Below, in pieces: positions 53,901 through 61,249 of a stretch of DNA of 64,000 nt. Made by a program: the position numbers and the translations under genes. Origin of the DNA: Roseovarius atlanticus (lineage in GTDB: Bacteria > Pseudomonadota > Alphaproteobacteria > Rhodobacterales > Rhodobacteraceae). The notes under the pieces were generated by a model. That model ran no database searches. It was given only the letters and a program-made list of their open reading frames with translations, and had not been told where the DNA came from. The stretch is from NCBI RefSeq assembly GCF_001441615.1, contig NZ_LAXJ01000016.1:1-64000 (forward strand), written 5' to 3'. Each line of letters starts with the position of its first letter. Position 1 is the first letter of the stretch.

Positions 53901-56738
53901 TTCAAACTGCGCTGCGACGCCGCCCGCACCGCTGCGTGCTATGGCAAAGGCAGAACGGCGTCCATCGGCCCATGCCTGTCGCGAAGAGAGAAGACCCAAG
54001 GCAGCATCACGGTTAATCTCGTGCGCAAAGGGCTCGTATCCGGGCTCCAGGAACTGCACGATTTCCGCGGGCGTCAGGTGGGCTGGGTCGATCACAGGAT
54101 CCCCGCTGCGACGCTGCAGGGCCGCGCGCCATCCCGACACCAGATCGTTCGCGACAAGCAGCGATGGCCGCGGCATGTCGGGAAGGTCGGGCTGGTGGAA
54201 CAACGCAGAGGACAATCCGATGTTCTCATCGATCTCGGCGGCGATCCAATCGGGCCACAGGCTGCGCGCATGCCGGCCCACGAGAATATTTGCGGCATCC
54301 TCCAGGATTTCCGGATCGCTCAGCGCCGGATCGCCCTCGGCATCCAGCATCTCTGCAATTTCGACGGCGCGAACAATGGCGCTCACATCCAGCAGGAGTT
54401 GGTCCTGGGTTTCCGCTTGCGCATCCGCCAAAGCTTCGGGGCTCGCAGGAACGGCGCCGGTCAGCGTGTCCCGCAGGGCCTGCAACTCAGCGAGGCTCCG
54501 CCCCAGCCGGTTAGTGATCTCGCCCAGTAGGCCAGCAGCGCCGGCAGAGGTCGTGATTGCGGTGCGCTCTGCGTCCAGTGCGTCGCGACGTTCAGTGTAA
54601 AGGACAAAAACGGGATTCGTGGCGTCCCGCGGCAAGCGGATTACGGTATCGTCTATGATCCTAGGATCAATGGCCGGCCGTACTTGGTCTGGCCCCCATG
54701 GGTCGTTGTCACCATCTTCGGCCAGCCATCGGCGCCCTATCTCTGCCAATTGCAACCGCAAGACCAGAGCCATTGGCACATCGGCGGTATGGGGAATGTC
54801 GGTGCGGCGCAGGCCAAAGAGCTCTTGCAGTGATGCTTCGTCAGGCGCGTCTGCCAGAACGATCTCAGGCAGATCGCCCACTGCCACTTTAAGCCGCTGG
54901 GCCAGCTGATTGCGCAAGCCGTCAAGCGACGGATCGAGCGCCTGCGCTACCAACAAATCGCTGAGCGTGACACTGTAGGCAGACAAGAGCGCAGCATAGA
55001 CAGTTCGTCTGTAGTCGGCATAGCGCCCATTGAAGACAGTTTCACCAGGGTTCGCAGCTCCGCCGGTAAACGACCAAAGGACTTCGATCGCCAGACGTAT
55101 ATGACGAAACTTTTCATTTACGCCGTCGCATTCGGTCGTCAGATCGCTGAAAGGTTGGTGAAATCCCTCTTCCAATTGGTCCAGCGTGATTGGCACTCCG
55201 GCGGACACGACATTGACGGTCATCCAGTCCAGAAGGTGCGCCAGATAAGCACCAGGGCTCAGCGCCGAATTGCAATCGCTGCATCCGCATTCCGCGATAT
55301 CGTTGAAGATATCCTCGAAATCGGCTGCTTCGGGTGCCCCGTCGACATCTTCGTCATCCCCCTCGTCGTTCTCTTCGCCAAAAGTGAGCCACGCATCGCC
55401 GACGAGGCGGGCCACATGCGCTTCGTAGATCCGAGCGCCCGCGTGAAACGCGGCGGCGCGCTCTGACCCGCCCAGACCGTCGCCGACAATCTCGAGAAAC
55501 CGCGCCCGATCGATACGGGCGATACCAAGCGGTCCGTCGAACCCGGTCTCTTCCAGCGCTCTGGCGATACCGGGTTCAATACCGGCCGCATGCCACCGTG
55601 CGGTTCGATGCACGCGCGTGAAATCGTCGGGATCTACCCCTTCGACCCCACCGTCAGCGCGCAATATCTCAGCGACGGTGCGAATTCCGCGGTCTGCCAA
55701 CAGTGTCACGGCCGGATCGTCGGAGATGTCGCTCAGACCGATGTCGCCCGGTCGGGCCTCCGGTGACAGCGCTACGCGAACCTCAATTTCGCTTTGATCT
55801 GGCGCAAGAGAGACAGATGCATCCGCTATCTGCTGTCCAGTCAGGTCAAACAGGGCGAGGTTCAAACTTCGCGAAGCGCCCTGGTCAAAGGCCAACATGA
55901 ACGCCACCCGCCCGGCACGATCCGTCCGCAAACCGGTCAGAGCAATCGCGGCGCGCTCGTCCGACAACGAAAGCGCGGAATTCGCAATTGGACGACCGTT
56001 GCGATCATCGAGAATTTGCAGACGGACGCGCTGCGCCGGTCGTCGGTCCTCCGCCGGCCGTCTCGAAGACAGCAGCGCCGCGATGGTCTCGGCACTTTTT
56101 ACATCCGCAGGAACAATGTTGTCTGCAATGGCTTGTCGAAGCAAGCGTGCGATGTCGTCCGCGGTGAGAGCGAATAGGTCGAATCCGGAAGGATCCGTGC
56201 AGTACGAAAGTAGCCCGTATGCGGCTGCCAGTCCGATACCTGTATCAAGCTCCCACTGCTCCGCGGCGGCAAGGCGCGATATCAACGCCAGTTCGTCTTC
56301 CGCGTCAAACCGCTGCACACGGCAAAGCGCCCGGGCCGCAAACTGTTTTTCTTCGTCGCTGAGCTTGCGGACACGCGAGGTTCCCACCGCCCGCGCCAAG
56401 GCCGCCCGCAAAAGCTCAAATTCGCTTTTCGCCTCGGTTCGCCGGGCTGCTGGTAACAACTGCAACGTCACATCAGCAAGATTTTCCGGAGGGCAAAAGT
56501 ATGTCTCGGAAACCGCTTTCAGCCCTCTGCCCTGATCGAACGCCCGAAGTTCCAGATGCGGCGGCCGGTCCGCCGGCACCTCATACGCCAACGTGAACTC
56601 ACCGAACTCATCGATCGCGTCCGAAGCCAAAACTCTTCGCCGGCGTAACTCGCGCCGGTAAAGAACAATCGATGTACCTTCGGGCGCCGGCGCGCCGGAT
56701 GAGTCCAAAACCTGCCCAGAGACTGAATATCGCGTCAT
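47955..56738 (-). CDS. Tc-toxin A subunit-like giant protein (orphan TcA)
   Basis: A single 2927-residue frame. N-terminus: a transthyretin/carboxypeptidase-like fold (YSVSGQVLDSSGAPAPEGTS) and a second such repeat near 240-310 (VRLQILDDRNGRPIANSALS). Near residue 485, CGCSDCNSALSPGAYLAHLL matches the VRP1/SpvA-like block of TcA proteins. The middle third has the neuraminidase-like and beta-rich regions. Near 2480-2540 ADILTFLQMKNLPAEAYRWM resembles the pore-coil segment of TcdA, and near 2590-2680 RVPIKMELDLALLDSESFQR and FRETGVLEFDTTRQAFQQQL match the TcB-binding domain. Photorhabdus TcA is about 2500 residues. No TcB or TcC/Rhs gene is in the window. It runs convergent to htpX and is followed upstream by an IS remnant. 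The target is unknown. Confidence 0.85.
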   Translation of the reverse strand: MTRYSVSGQVLDSSGAPAPEGTSIVLYRRELRRRRVLASDAIDEFGEFTLAYEVPADRPPHLELRAFDQGRGLKAVSETYFCPPENLADVTLQLLPAARRTEAKSEFELLRAALARAVGTSRVRKLSDEEKQFAARALCRVQRFDAEDELALISRLAAAEQWELDTGIGLAAAYGLLSYCTDPSGFDLFALTADDIARLLRQAIADNIVPADVKSAETIAALLSSRRPAEDRRPAQRVRLQILDDRNGRPIANSALSLSDERAAIALTGLRTDRAGRVAFMLAFDQGASRSLNLALFDLTGQQIADASVSLAPDQSEIEVRVALSPEARPGDIGLSDISDDPAVTLLADRGIRTVAEILRADGGVEGVDPDDFTRVHRTARWHAAGIEPGIARALEETGFDGPLGIARIDRARFLEIVGDGLGGSERAAAFHAGARIYEAHVARLVGDAWLTFGEENDEGDDEDVDGAPEAADFEDIFNDIAECGCSDCNSALSPGAYLAHLLDWMTVNVVSAGVPITLDQLEEGFHQPFSDLTTECDGVNEKFRHIRLAIEVLWSFTGGAANPGETVFNGRYADYRRTVYAALLSAYSVTLSDLLVAQALDPSLDGLRNQLAQRLKVAVGDLPEIVLADAPDEASLQELFGLRRTDIPHTADVPMALVLRLQLAEIGRRWLAEDGDNDPWGPDQVRPAIDPRIIDDTVIRLPRDATNPVFVLYTERRDALDAERTAITTSAGAAGLLGEITNRLGRSLAELQALRDTLTGAVPASPEALADAQAETQDQLLLDVSAIVRAVEIAEMLDAEGDPALSDPEILEDAANILVGRHARSLWPDWIAAEIDENIGLSSALFHQPDLPDMPRPSLLVANDLVSGWRAALQRRSGDPVIDPAHLTPAEIVQFLEPGYEPFAHEINRDAALGLLSSRQAWADGRRSAFAIARSGAGGVAAQFEAVLAESVVPDLQDRIDALVEREAAGHDIERAIQQLAFDPPAFRAVVAFGHRAAAGLQLLADQWALIGAILIDVEKRLRATEWRAEERDGGIALHPRLFKQVDQGRVPFDVTGRAAFARRWSRRWRVRDDAVNVAFATLERVVSDAEELSLHILRDALIRRGPLTGQTLAERASDLDTRLLVAMDAGGCQCTTRVAFAIETLQRLLRGVLDGTLTDALDNVAIDAENIVAARSLLSYQEWRAALFAFLWPENLTSRVLPGGASHGLERLVANMPNQLTPPKACELATAYAAYFDDISGLEVSATCLAPTFLPPDDACDPGGATVVDRLFLFGHADSGLVYWAMLDPADDAGDTRTTWRPLGRLGNVTRLLGATLHGGQGEASIVLLAEDSNAGAATLLLCRFELETGKWRGPRNLSVPQEAREKGFDASVLRKYVPDGSGFDLALASTPTLVAVHTEGGGLYIRRMKQDLRGWTDEWRPIQGPSASGRLLDFVQIRDDEAALIIGGDGGNDFRTVSLVEPFQNDDFDRISIGSGFAEFAGAIGWPDRNELISFVNPPGASRYTVADIAATRVGIPDDDLRFEELFIENIEERFRNELGVSLDDPQLFSFSGFQPYLVVIPLANVPQGSTSSLNPLNFPNTDEKFGDQLPHPELAPFNGTLYELLTMTSFQFNAIHEDWVDNEAAYIADENERNFYLIQYKNFAIDVFIEALDELTQTNPFASPAYWWTFLDDQVRRLTENRHGIRSLIRQTFLNSISEPMIEFGWDPNFDDEEDGSVKPIQFVQRTSSVSVSASFSGGIREQRIAGTSGYDHLPGLENRKPVALWKEFLPNDTGSGAFWTVVRRSGGGISAIGDQRITLNTSAEPQILPPEDPGELLDRRDGSENLYTKNEDGPPSIQALLRERSVLVPIMLGDALCAAGHHAEAQEWYRTVYDEGADAGSRKISYGLIEEEDRPLSFNAIDTWLRDPDDVHAVALTRRESDTRRVMLSIIACLVAEADANFARDLPETISKARDLYRRALELLARLRGLTGVDRCADIIGRLRFELEDQPDLPIDDFTLVLGELPSPGIVRETVDDLIAIARDPSVPQGETVARMRERLGEVRPRRPRRRPVSARIETRARIMTRAESRLLATNHDRALLSQTFRVGERRRADLIARIDSARAELDVAGTWLTTRDLDPPILDPRDRRTPERSTIDTRLLRAYHLRAASPLAAISLAGLSLTDRVTGTVLSFCIPQNPELEALRRRAETALDRIRTCRNVAGYERVYDPYGGPIGIGRTGLAPGAPAQVDVPPVPVRYGTLLPQARMLANVAAQIEARYLAALEGEDRERLNLLQVEQSLQVAEARVTRSALAVGAGEANVELARRQREHAIIGAEHYNALIEAGNNKHEDNVIKSYLKTGESNPLKQLFKFLGSLGSLGASFTGFTNPFSSITDLVSLTRELSELELPENPIDAIDQIEDPGPGGVASGVDTAAKGLDKLITFLLKEEGGGKKINIAALEGFRGDLKRRSEDWKIKRDLARQDIEIGTQEILTEQFALELARADQAIAELELSHAADILTFLQMKNLPAEAYRWMASILGEAYRDVLQRATAIGQLAEQALAFERFALPAGIVAGDYWQVDLNSQPNGDIDADLRGLTGSARLLRDLSRLEFYATSSLTQRVPIKMELDLALLDSESFQRFRETGVLEFDTTRQAFQQQLPGFYAASISTVSIGLQALSLSGEGLSMTLESRGMSRVVVRPETAASTLVRGLPETRFLTGMPEGDRLLSMIPRSEGVRGAFEGTGFEQSWRLVADRGANALFDFDAIAGMTFRIEGTALHSPLYADQVSNALGRDRTGDLILSLRGDYPSAWQTLGAAADEGDPLSIAVALARGLYPVNLDKLSLDHLLIAVVSTDGEETVFDAILFTPSSGAVTVGGAVETVEGRISTRNSTGAALNDLLDGPVTGSLRLTFAEATRDRLLAGHIRDVLIVPSYSGGIT

Positions 56739-57122
56739 AAAAACACCCGCTATGTTCGAAAATATATATGTTACAGAAACTTAGGAGGAGCCGAAGCCAT
56801 AAAGAGAATAACAATCAGAGGGCATTCAAAAAAAATCGGCTCTACTCAAGATAGAATACGGCTTCGGACGGAACAAATGGCGGATTTTCTGGTTTCGCCG
56901 GTGCGCCCGGCGAGTTCTTGCCGAAAGGTTGCTGAACCTACCTGTAAGGTCTCGGACGATCACATGTCCGTCGTCAGATGATTTGGAACACGTTGGCCTG
57001 ACGGTTAGCGGAGGCTCTGGCTCTTTCATGGTTTAGGCTACGCGGCTGTCTGGCGATGAAGCAAGCGCCGCTTCTCGATTGTCTTCTGTTTGATCTCCTT
57101 TCGTCGTCTGAGGATGGTGTCT

Positions 57123-57261
57123 GTCCTTGACGACCTTTTCGGCCGACCCTTTTGGTGTTCCGGATTTGTGTCTCATCTTCACTCCTTGACGGTTCAGATG
57201 AGCCAGAAATCCTCCGTTATGCAATCACGCCGATCTGTCCCATGGGCGCTGATCCCGGACA
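57123..57261 (-). mobile_element. Truncated IS (IS3-type orfA end), copy 3
   Basis: The same terminus as copies 1 and 2 (starting at 57261 on minus), same leader and MRHKSGTPKGSAEKVVKD, then divergence at about 57122. Left of it, 57050-57120 is unlike the other copies and may be the end of another mobile element. The region 56739-57693 (955 bp) otherwise holds only this fragment, the truncated ORF beside it and the repeat pair at 57561-57600. Confidence 0.85.
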
Positions 57262-57413
57262 GTCGACATGTCTTGGAAGTCACTCAAGCCAAATTTTGAG
57301 AAGTGCCCCTCCAGAATCGCAGCCACATCTCTGTGCATCTGCCTGGCTTCTTCGGTTTCCCAGTCCCAGCCGCGCCTTTCATGAATTTTCTTGTTCTTGA
57401 AATGCGATCTCAA
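57262..57413 (-). pseudogene. N-terminal ORF fragment cut by the IS terminus
   Basis: From an ATG at 57413 the minus strand reads MRSHFKNKKIHERRGWDWET... LSDFQDMS, then runs straight into the IS end (VRDQRPWDRSA). No family recognised. It is best read as the first 50 codons of a gene whose remainder was lost when the IS inserted and was deleted. Confidence 0.45.
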
Positions 57414-57693
57414 TCTTGCACCTCATCTACTCGTTCACGGTTCGGCCAGTTTCTCACGGTGGGAATTCTTCACGGTCCGATGGTCAATGGCTCTGATAAG
57501 CAGGGGTGCGCCGATTGAGGACTGCAGAATAAGGTGCGTGCCGCTGCGACCCTCTTCGCGTAATCGGCGACCGCCGCCGCTGCATAATTCGCGACCGGCG
57601 CCTCCTAGACGGAGTGGTGTATTCCGGCTCGTGCTACTGGCCTACTATCGACGTTTGGAGCAATTCCGGGCGGCTATTCCTAGTTTGGAGCCT

Positions 57694-58686
57694 CTAGAAA
57701 CCAATGCCGTGCTTGTCGTACCAAAAGTCTTCGAGGTTTCGTGCATGGCGCCCGCTTTCTCTTTCCGCGCTCTCGTGCGCCGTTGCCATCGCATCAACCG
57801 CGCTCTGGCCTGACTTCCAGACCAGCCGAACTTGTTCACCGGCCGAAACGAACGCACTGATCGGCGAACCGTCGTTGTTATAAAGCTCCATGCTGCGTAG
57901 GATCAGGTTCACCTGATCCGCAAGCGTATCCGGCTTCAATTGCGATCCATACTCCAGAACACAGAGAAAGGTGCCGTTCCCTGCATAGCAAAACAACGCG
58001 CCGAACTCTTCGAGTGCAACAGAGATCGCCTCGGCCACATCGGTCACGATGCACTCGTATTCGTAACGGGTAGATTTCCGGTGCAGTTCCTCGATTTCGC
58101 GGATGGTGAACCCGATTATGGATGAGCCGAACAGCTTTTTCCTGGACATCAGCGAAACGTAATTCTCAAGCGCCTGATGCGTGATACATCCGTCGACGTC
58201 CTGAACGAAAATCGGTTCATGCAGCGCCAGCGTCGCTGAATTCGACGTGATCGTCTCGGTTTTGGAATTGGTCTTTGCGCTCACGACGGTTTGGCTGGCG
58301 TTCCGGGACAGGTCGCCGATCAGCTGGACTCGGCCGCGCAGGTTGTCGATATCGAACGGCTTGGTGATATAGTCGCTGGCCCCTGCCGCGAAAGCCCTGT
58401 CGATGTAGGACTTGTCGGTCATCGCGGTCAGCATGAGAATGGGTGTCAACTGATACTGCGGTTGCGCGCGCAGCCATTCGCAGAGCGCGATGCCGTCGGT
58501 TTCCGGCATTTGAATATCGATAAGGAAGCAATCAATTGCCGGCGTCTCGGGTTTCGCCAGTATTGTATGCGCCTCGGCAACGGATGTCGCAGTGATCACG
58601 GTGTGGTCGCCGAGCGTCTGAATGATCAGTTGAAGCAGTTCGAGGATTGTTGGTTCGTCGTCAACAGCGAGTAGATGCATTTCCAT
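57694..58686 (-). CDS. Response regulator with degenerate GGDEF output domain
   Basis: A 330-residue protein. REC domain 1-125: acidic pair VDDEPT, phospho-acceptor Asp in CFLIDIQMPETDG, Lys in YITKPFD. A linker follows, and about 180-310 has the GGDEF fold order (GSSIIGFTIREIEELHRKST..., then LFCYAGNGTFLCVLEYG where GGDEF is expected), so the catalytic motif is replaced by AGNGT. A degenerate GGDEF can bind nucleotide or act as a protein docking domain; cyclase activity is unlikely. A CtrA-type site lies about 94 bp upstream of the start. Confidence 0.82.
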   Translation of the reverse strand: MEMHLLAVDDEPTILELLQLIIQTLGDHTVITATSVAEAHTILAKPETPAIDCFLIDIQMPETDGIALCEWLRAQPQYQLTPILMLTAMTDKSYIDRAFAAGASDYITKPFDIDNLRGRVQLIGDLSRNASQTVVSAKTNSKTETITSNSATLALHEPIFVQDVDGCITHQALENYVSLMSRKKLFGSSIIGFTIREIEELHRKSTRYEYECIVTDVAEAISVALEEFGALFCYAGNGTFLCVLEYGSQLKPDTLADQVNLILRSMELYNNDGSPISAFVSAGEQVRLVWKSGQSAVDAMATAHESAERESGRHARNLEDFWYDKHGIGF

Positions 58687-58779
58687 GACTCCCGAAAGGT
58701 CAGGCGGTTCTCAGACCCGTTGCTGTCTCGTGCAAACTTGTCCGCCTAAACGCGATCTAAACCTCGAAAACCGGCCAAA

Positions 58780-58794
58780 TTAAGTCAACTTTAA
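58780..58794. promoter_or_regulatory. CtrA-type site TTAA-N7-TTAA upstream of the response regulator
   Basis: TTAAGTCAACTTTAA is an exact TTAA-N7-TTAA, the full CtrA consensus spacing of alphaproteobacteria. It lies between the response-regulator start (58686) and the small ORF stop (58817). Confidence 0.6.
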
Positions 58795-58816
58795 GGTGAT
58801 TCAAAATTTGCCAGCA

Positions 58817-59062
58817 TTATTTCGCGGTATTTGCCCCGACCGAAAGTGTCCGGCGCGATGCACCAAAGGTCGGAGCAAACTGGTTCTGGGTTGCCAGCAA
58901 AATTGAGACGCATTCAGCACTCTGCCAATGCCCCGACGACACGAATTTGTCCGACGCATCCCCGGCTGGAGCGGCATTGATGTTGTCATGCGTGGCAACG
59001 CCAAGAAAATGCGCAACGAGGTCCAAATCGGTCGGGCCTTCACTAAATGAAGTTATGAACAT
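58817..59062 (-). CDS. Hypothetical 81-residue protein
   Basis: The frame begins MFITSFSEGPTDLDLVAHFL after a strong GGAGG six bases upstream of the ATG at 59062. It has no recognisable domain, signal or TM segment. Upstream of the response-regulator gene on the same strand and possibly in the same unit, although the CtrA-type site between them suggests separate promoters. Confidence 0.5.
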   Translation of the reverse strand: MFITSFSEGPTDLDLVAHFLGVATHDNINAAPAGDASDKFVSSGHWQSAECVSILLATQNQFAPTFGASRRTLSVGANTAK

Positions 59063-59485
59063 TACGCCTCCATGACCATTGCGCTATTGCGGATCGCAAT
59101 TGTTGTCGCGGACGAATCCGGTTCTTTTTTGTCGAAATAGAGAGTTTTTCCCGCGCTTGAGACGTTTGCGCCTTCAAGCTGCCATACTTGGGTTCGTGAA
59201 CCGCGCCGCGCCGGGGTCTGCGACTCGTCTAACGACATTCGCAGCAGGACGGTTTCTCCAGTTTGCGGATACCGGTCATTCCGCCGGCCCAGAATGCACC
59301 GTTGGGCTGAACGGCCACTTGAGCATCCGCGTATTTCTCGACATGCCCGCCAACCGCCTGAGCCCTTGGATGGAAGCTGAAGAGGAAGTGTGGCATATTT
59401 GCTTCAAAATTAACCTTCGGTGGAAACAATACACCTAAGAACAACCCTTTGTTGCCACCTCAGCTTGCAAGATCAACCTGAGCTA

Positions 59486-59500
59486 TTAACAATTTGTTAA
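59486..59500. promoter_or_regulatory. CtrA-type site TTAA-N7-TTAA upstream of the methyltransferase
   Basis: TTAACAATTTGTTAA is an exact TTAA-N7-TTAA and a perfect palindrome (TTAACAA-T-TTGTTAA), 81-95 bases before the methyltransferase start. The wider stretch 59063-59552 shows no convincing gene. Confidence 0.65.
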
Positions 59501-59552
59501 GGAAAAAGGCCACGTTGCGATTGTTTTCGCACGAGATTTGGAGGTTATCCAC

Positions 59553-59603
59553 ATGCCGTCGCAAACGCATTCGGAAGGACGTGTCTGTTTTGAGTTCTGT
59601 TGA
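59553..59603 (+). CDS. Short leader ORF overlapping the methyltransferase start
   Basis: GGAGG (59541-59545) and an ATG at 59553 open a 16-codon frame, MPSQTHSEGRVCFEFC, ending at a TGA at 59601-59603. It overlaps the GTG/TTG starts of the methyltransferase in another frame. Its ribosome-binding site is better than that of the downstream gene, so it may drive re-initiation or attenuation. Confidence 0.35.
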   Translation: MPSQTHSEGRVCFEFC

Positions 59604-60324
59604 AACAACGGGCACCCATCACGCGCCGGATGCGGATTGGAGCGCCTATGCAACGGCCTACGACTTACTGTCCAGACACAACCCAGAGTATAAGGCGCTG
59701 ATGAAGGACTTCGAAGCCTTCCTTTCAAAGATCGAGGCGCCGAAAATCATCTACGACGTGGGCGGCGGGACCGGAAACTATACCGAGATCGCGGCTCGCC
59801 TGTGCGCTGACAGCACTATCTGCCTCGTCGAACCCGATCCGGGCATGATGCGGGCCGCCAAGGCAAAACTGAGCGCTCACAAGAACGTAACATACCAAAA
59901 TGTTGGGCTGGAAAGCGCCAAGGTACCCGACCGCGCCGATCTCGTCATCAGCGTACATTCGCTTTACGCGATGCCAGAGCCGGAGCACCGGCTTGCCGAC
60001 ATCCGCCGTATGTTGCGACCGGGCGGGATACTCTACCTCATCGATCTCGGCCGTCCGATGGATGTCCGGGACTGGCGCAACTTTCTCTTCTCCTCGATCA
60101 GGAAAGAACACGGACTGCTCGGTACTCTCAGGATCTTCTGGCAGGGCCGACAGATCGCCAGGCAGAACAAGGCGATCTTCAAGGCACAGCAAGACGGCAC
60201 ATACTGGACCCACACCGCGGCCAAGATTGCGTCGGCCGTCACGGCAGCAGGTTTTGAGATCATCGACCAGCGCTCAGTCTACCGCGGCTACAGCGACCTT
60301 CTGGTGTGTCGCGCGACGCCATGA
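59581..60324 (+). CDS. Class I SAM-dependent methyltransferase
   Basis: About 247 residues. Motif I IIYDVGGGTGNYTEIAAR (SAM-binding glycines), acidic CLVEPDPGMMRAAKAKL, then RADLVISVHSLYAMPEPEHR and MLRPGGILYLIDLG give the Methyltransf_11/25-type fold; the C-terminal part (FEIIDQRSVYRGYSDLLVCR) is family-typical. The start is uncertain: GTG 59581, with GGAAGG only a few bases away, or TTG 59590. It lies 24 bp before the FeeM-like gene, in one operon. The substrate might be an amino acid or fatty-acyl conjugate made next door (inference). Confidence 0.82.
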   Translation: MSVLSSVETTGTHHAPDADWSAYATAYDLLSRHNPEYKALMKDFEAFLSKIEAPKIIYDVGGGTGNYTEIAARLCADSTICLVEPDPGMMRAAKAKLSAHKNVTYQNVGLESAKVPDRADLVISVHSLYAMPEPEHRLADIRRMLRPGGILYLIDLGRPMDVRDWRNFLFSSIRKEHGLLGTLRIFWQGRQIARQNKAIFKAQQDGTYWTHTAAKIASAVTAAGFEIIDQRSVYRGYSDLLVCRATP

Positions 60325-60348
60325 AACCTCAGCTTTGAAGGATCAACC

Positions 60349-61038
60349 ATGAACGAGCAGGTCATCGCGGCTCTCGAGCAGTCCCGCTACGAGGTTCTGA
60401 CGAAGGACGACGACATGGAAGACGTCTTTCGACTGCGGTACTCTTGCTACCGCGCCGAGGGAGCCGTGCCCGCAAGGGCGGACCAACGGATGACCGACGC
60501 GTTCGACGAAACCAAGAATTGTGTGCATGTTGCAGTCAGGGTGGATGGCACGATCCGGGCGGCTGTCCGATTGCATCTGGTTTCGAAACTTTGCCGGACA
60601 TCGCCGACCCTCGAGGTCTTTCCGGAACTTCTGGACAAGCTCAATGAGGGTCAAACCATTCTTGATCCGACTCGATTTGTCATCTCTTCATCGGCCAGAA
60701 AGAGGAGGATCCCGCTGAACTTCCTGACGTTGCGGATCCCGTTCCTTGCGTCGATCTTCTACAAGATCGACCTGGCCTTGGCCCCGGTTCGCGCCGAGCA
60801 TACGGCGTTTTACCGTCGTTACCTGGGATATGAACCGGCGCTGGAACCCCGCAGCTATCCCGGGCTGGCAAAACCCATACAGCTTCTGACCGCCAATTTC
60901 CAGGAACAGCGCGAACAGGTTCTGGCCCGCACGCCGGTCTTCGGTCCGATTAAGGATATTCCGGGGGCGAACATCGAGTTCCCTTCTCTTTCAGGCGCAT
61001 ATGCCCCGTTCAAATCGGGCAGTTCCGAAGCGGCATGA
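60349..61038 (+). CDS. FeeM-like N-acyl amino acid synthase (autoinducer-synthase-related acyltransferase)
   Basis: A 229-residue GNAT-related protein. The N-terminal part VFRLRYSCYRAEGAVPARAD and VAVRVDGTIRAAVRLHL follow the LuxI/FeeM layout, and ILDPTRFVISSSARKRRIPL matches the conserved D-P-x-R-F core. Known FeeM enzymes join a fatty acyl chain from acyl-ACP to an amino acid such as tyrosine. The AHL-synthase Trp/Arg signature is not complete, so AHL production is less likely. The RBS AAGGATCAACC precedes the ATG. A terminator follows at 61120. Confidence 0.75.
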   Translation: MNEQVIAALEQSRYEVLTKDDDMEDVFRLRYSCYRAEGAVPARADQRMTDAFDETKNCVHVAVRVDGTIRAAVRLHLVSKLCRTSPTLEVFPELLDKLNEGQTILDPTRFVISSSARKRRIPLNFLTLRIPFLASIFYKIDLALAPVRAEHTAFYRRYLGYEPALEPRSYPGLAKPIQLLTANFQEQREQVLARTPVFGPIKDIPGANIEFPSLSGAYAPFKSGSSEAA

Positions 61039-61119
61039 CCTAAGGCAGCAAAGTCGGAGCGCAACCTGGGCTGTGAAACATGGCCAGCACTGAGCGTTCG
61101 TTTCGCGAAAACCGCTTAA

Positions 61120-61142
61120 CGAGAGCAAACTCTCGCCTTTTT
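61120..61142 (+). terminator. Intrinsic terminator after the FeeM-like gene
   Basis: CGAGAG-CAAA-CTCTCG followed by CCTTTTT: a 6-bp stem, 4-nt loop and T-run, 82 bp past the stop and 108 bp before the histidine-kinase gene, separating the two transcription units. Confidence 0.6.
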
Positions 61143-61249
61143 CTGCCTTAGACTGTCCAGCGATTTGCCACTTTCTGCCCGATTAACAGCAGAATTTAAA
61201 CAAATAGGGTCCTTATGTTCAGCCAACGCGTGCATAAACAGAGGTCGAG

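Noticed and set aside
59079..59438. 119-codon plus ORF before the methyltransferase
   Set aside because: No RBS, no domain, and composition unlike neighbours; treated as non-coding leader DNA.
61165..61205. TTAA-N9-TTAA before the histidine kinase
   Set aside because: Spacing is 9, not 7, so it does not fit the CtrA consensus.
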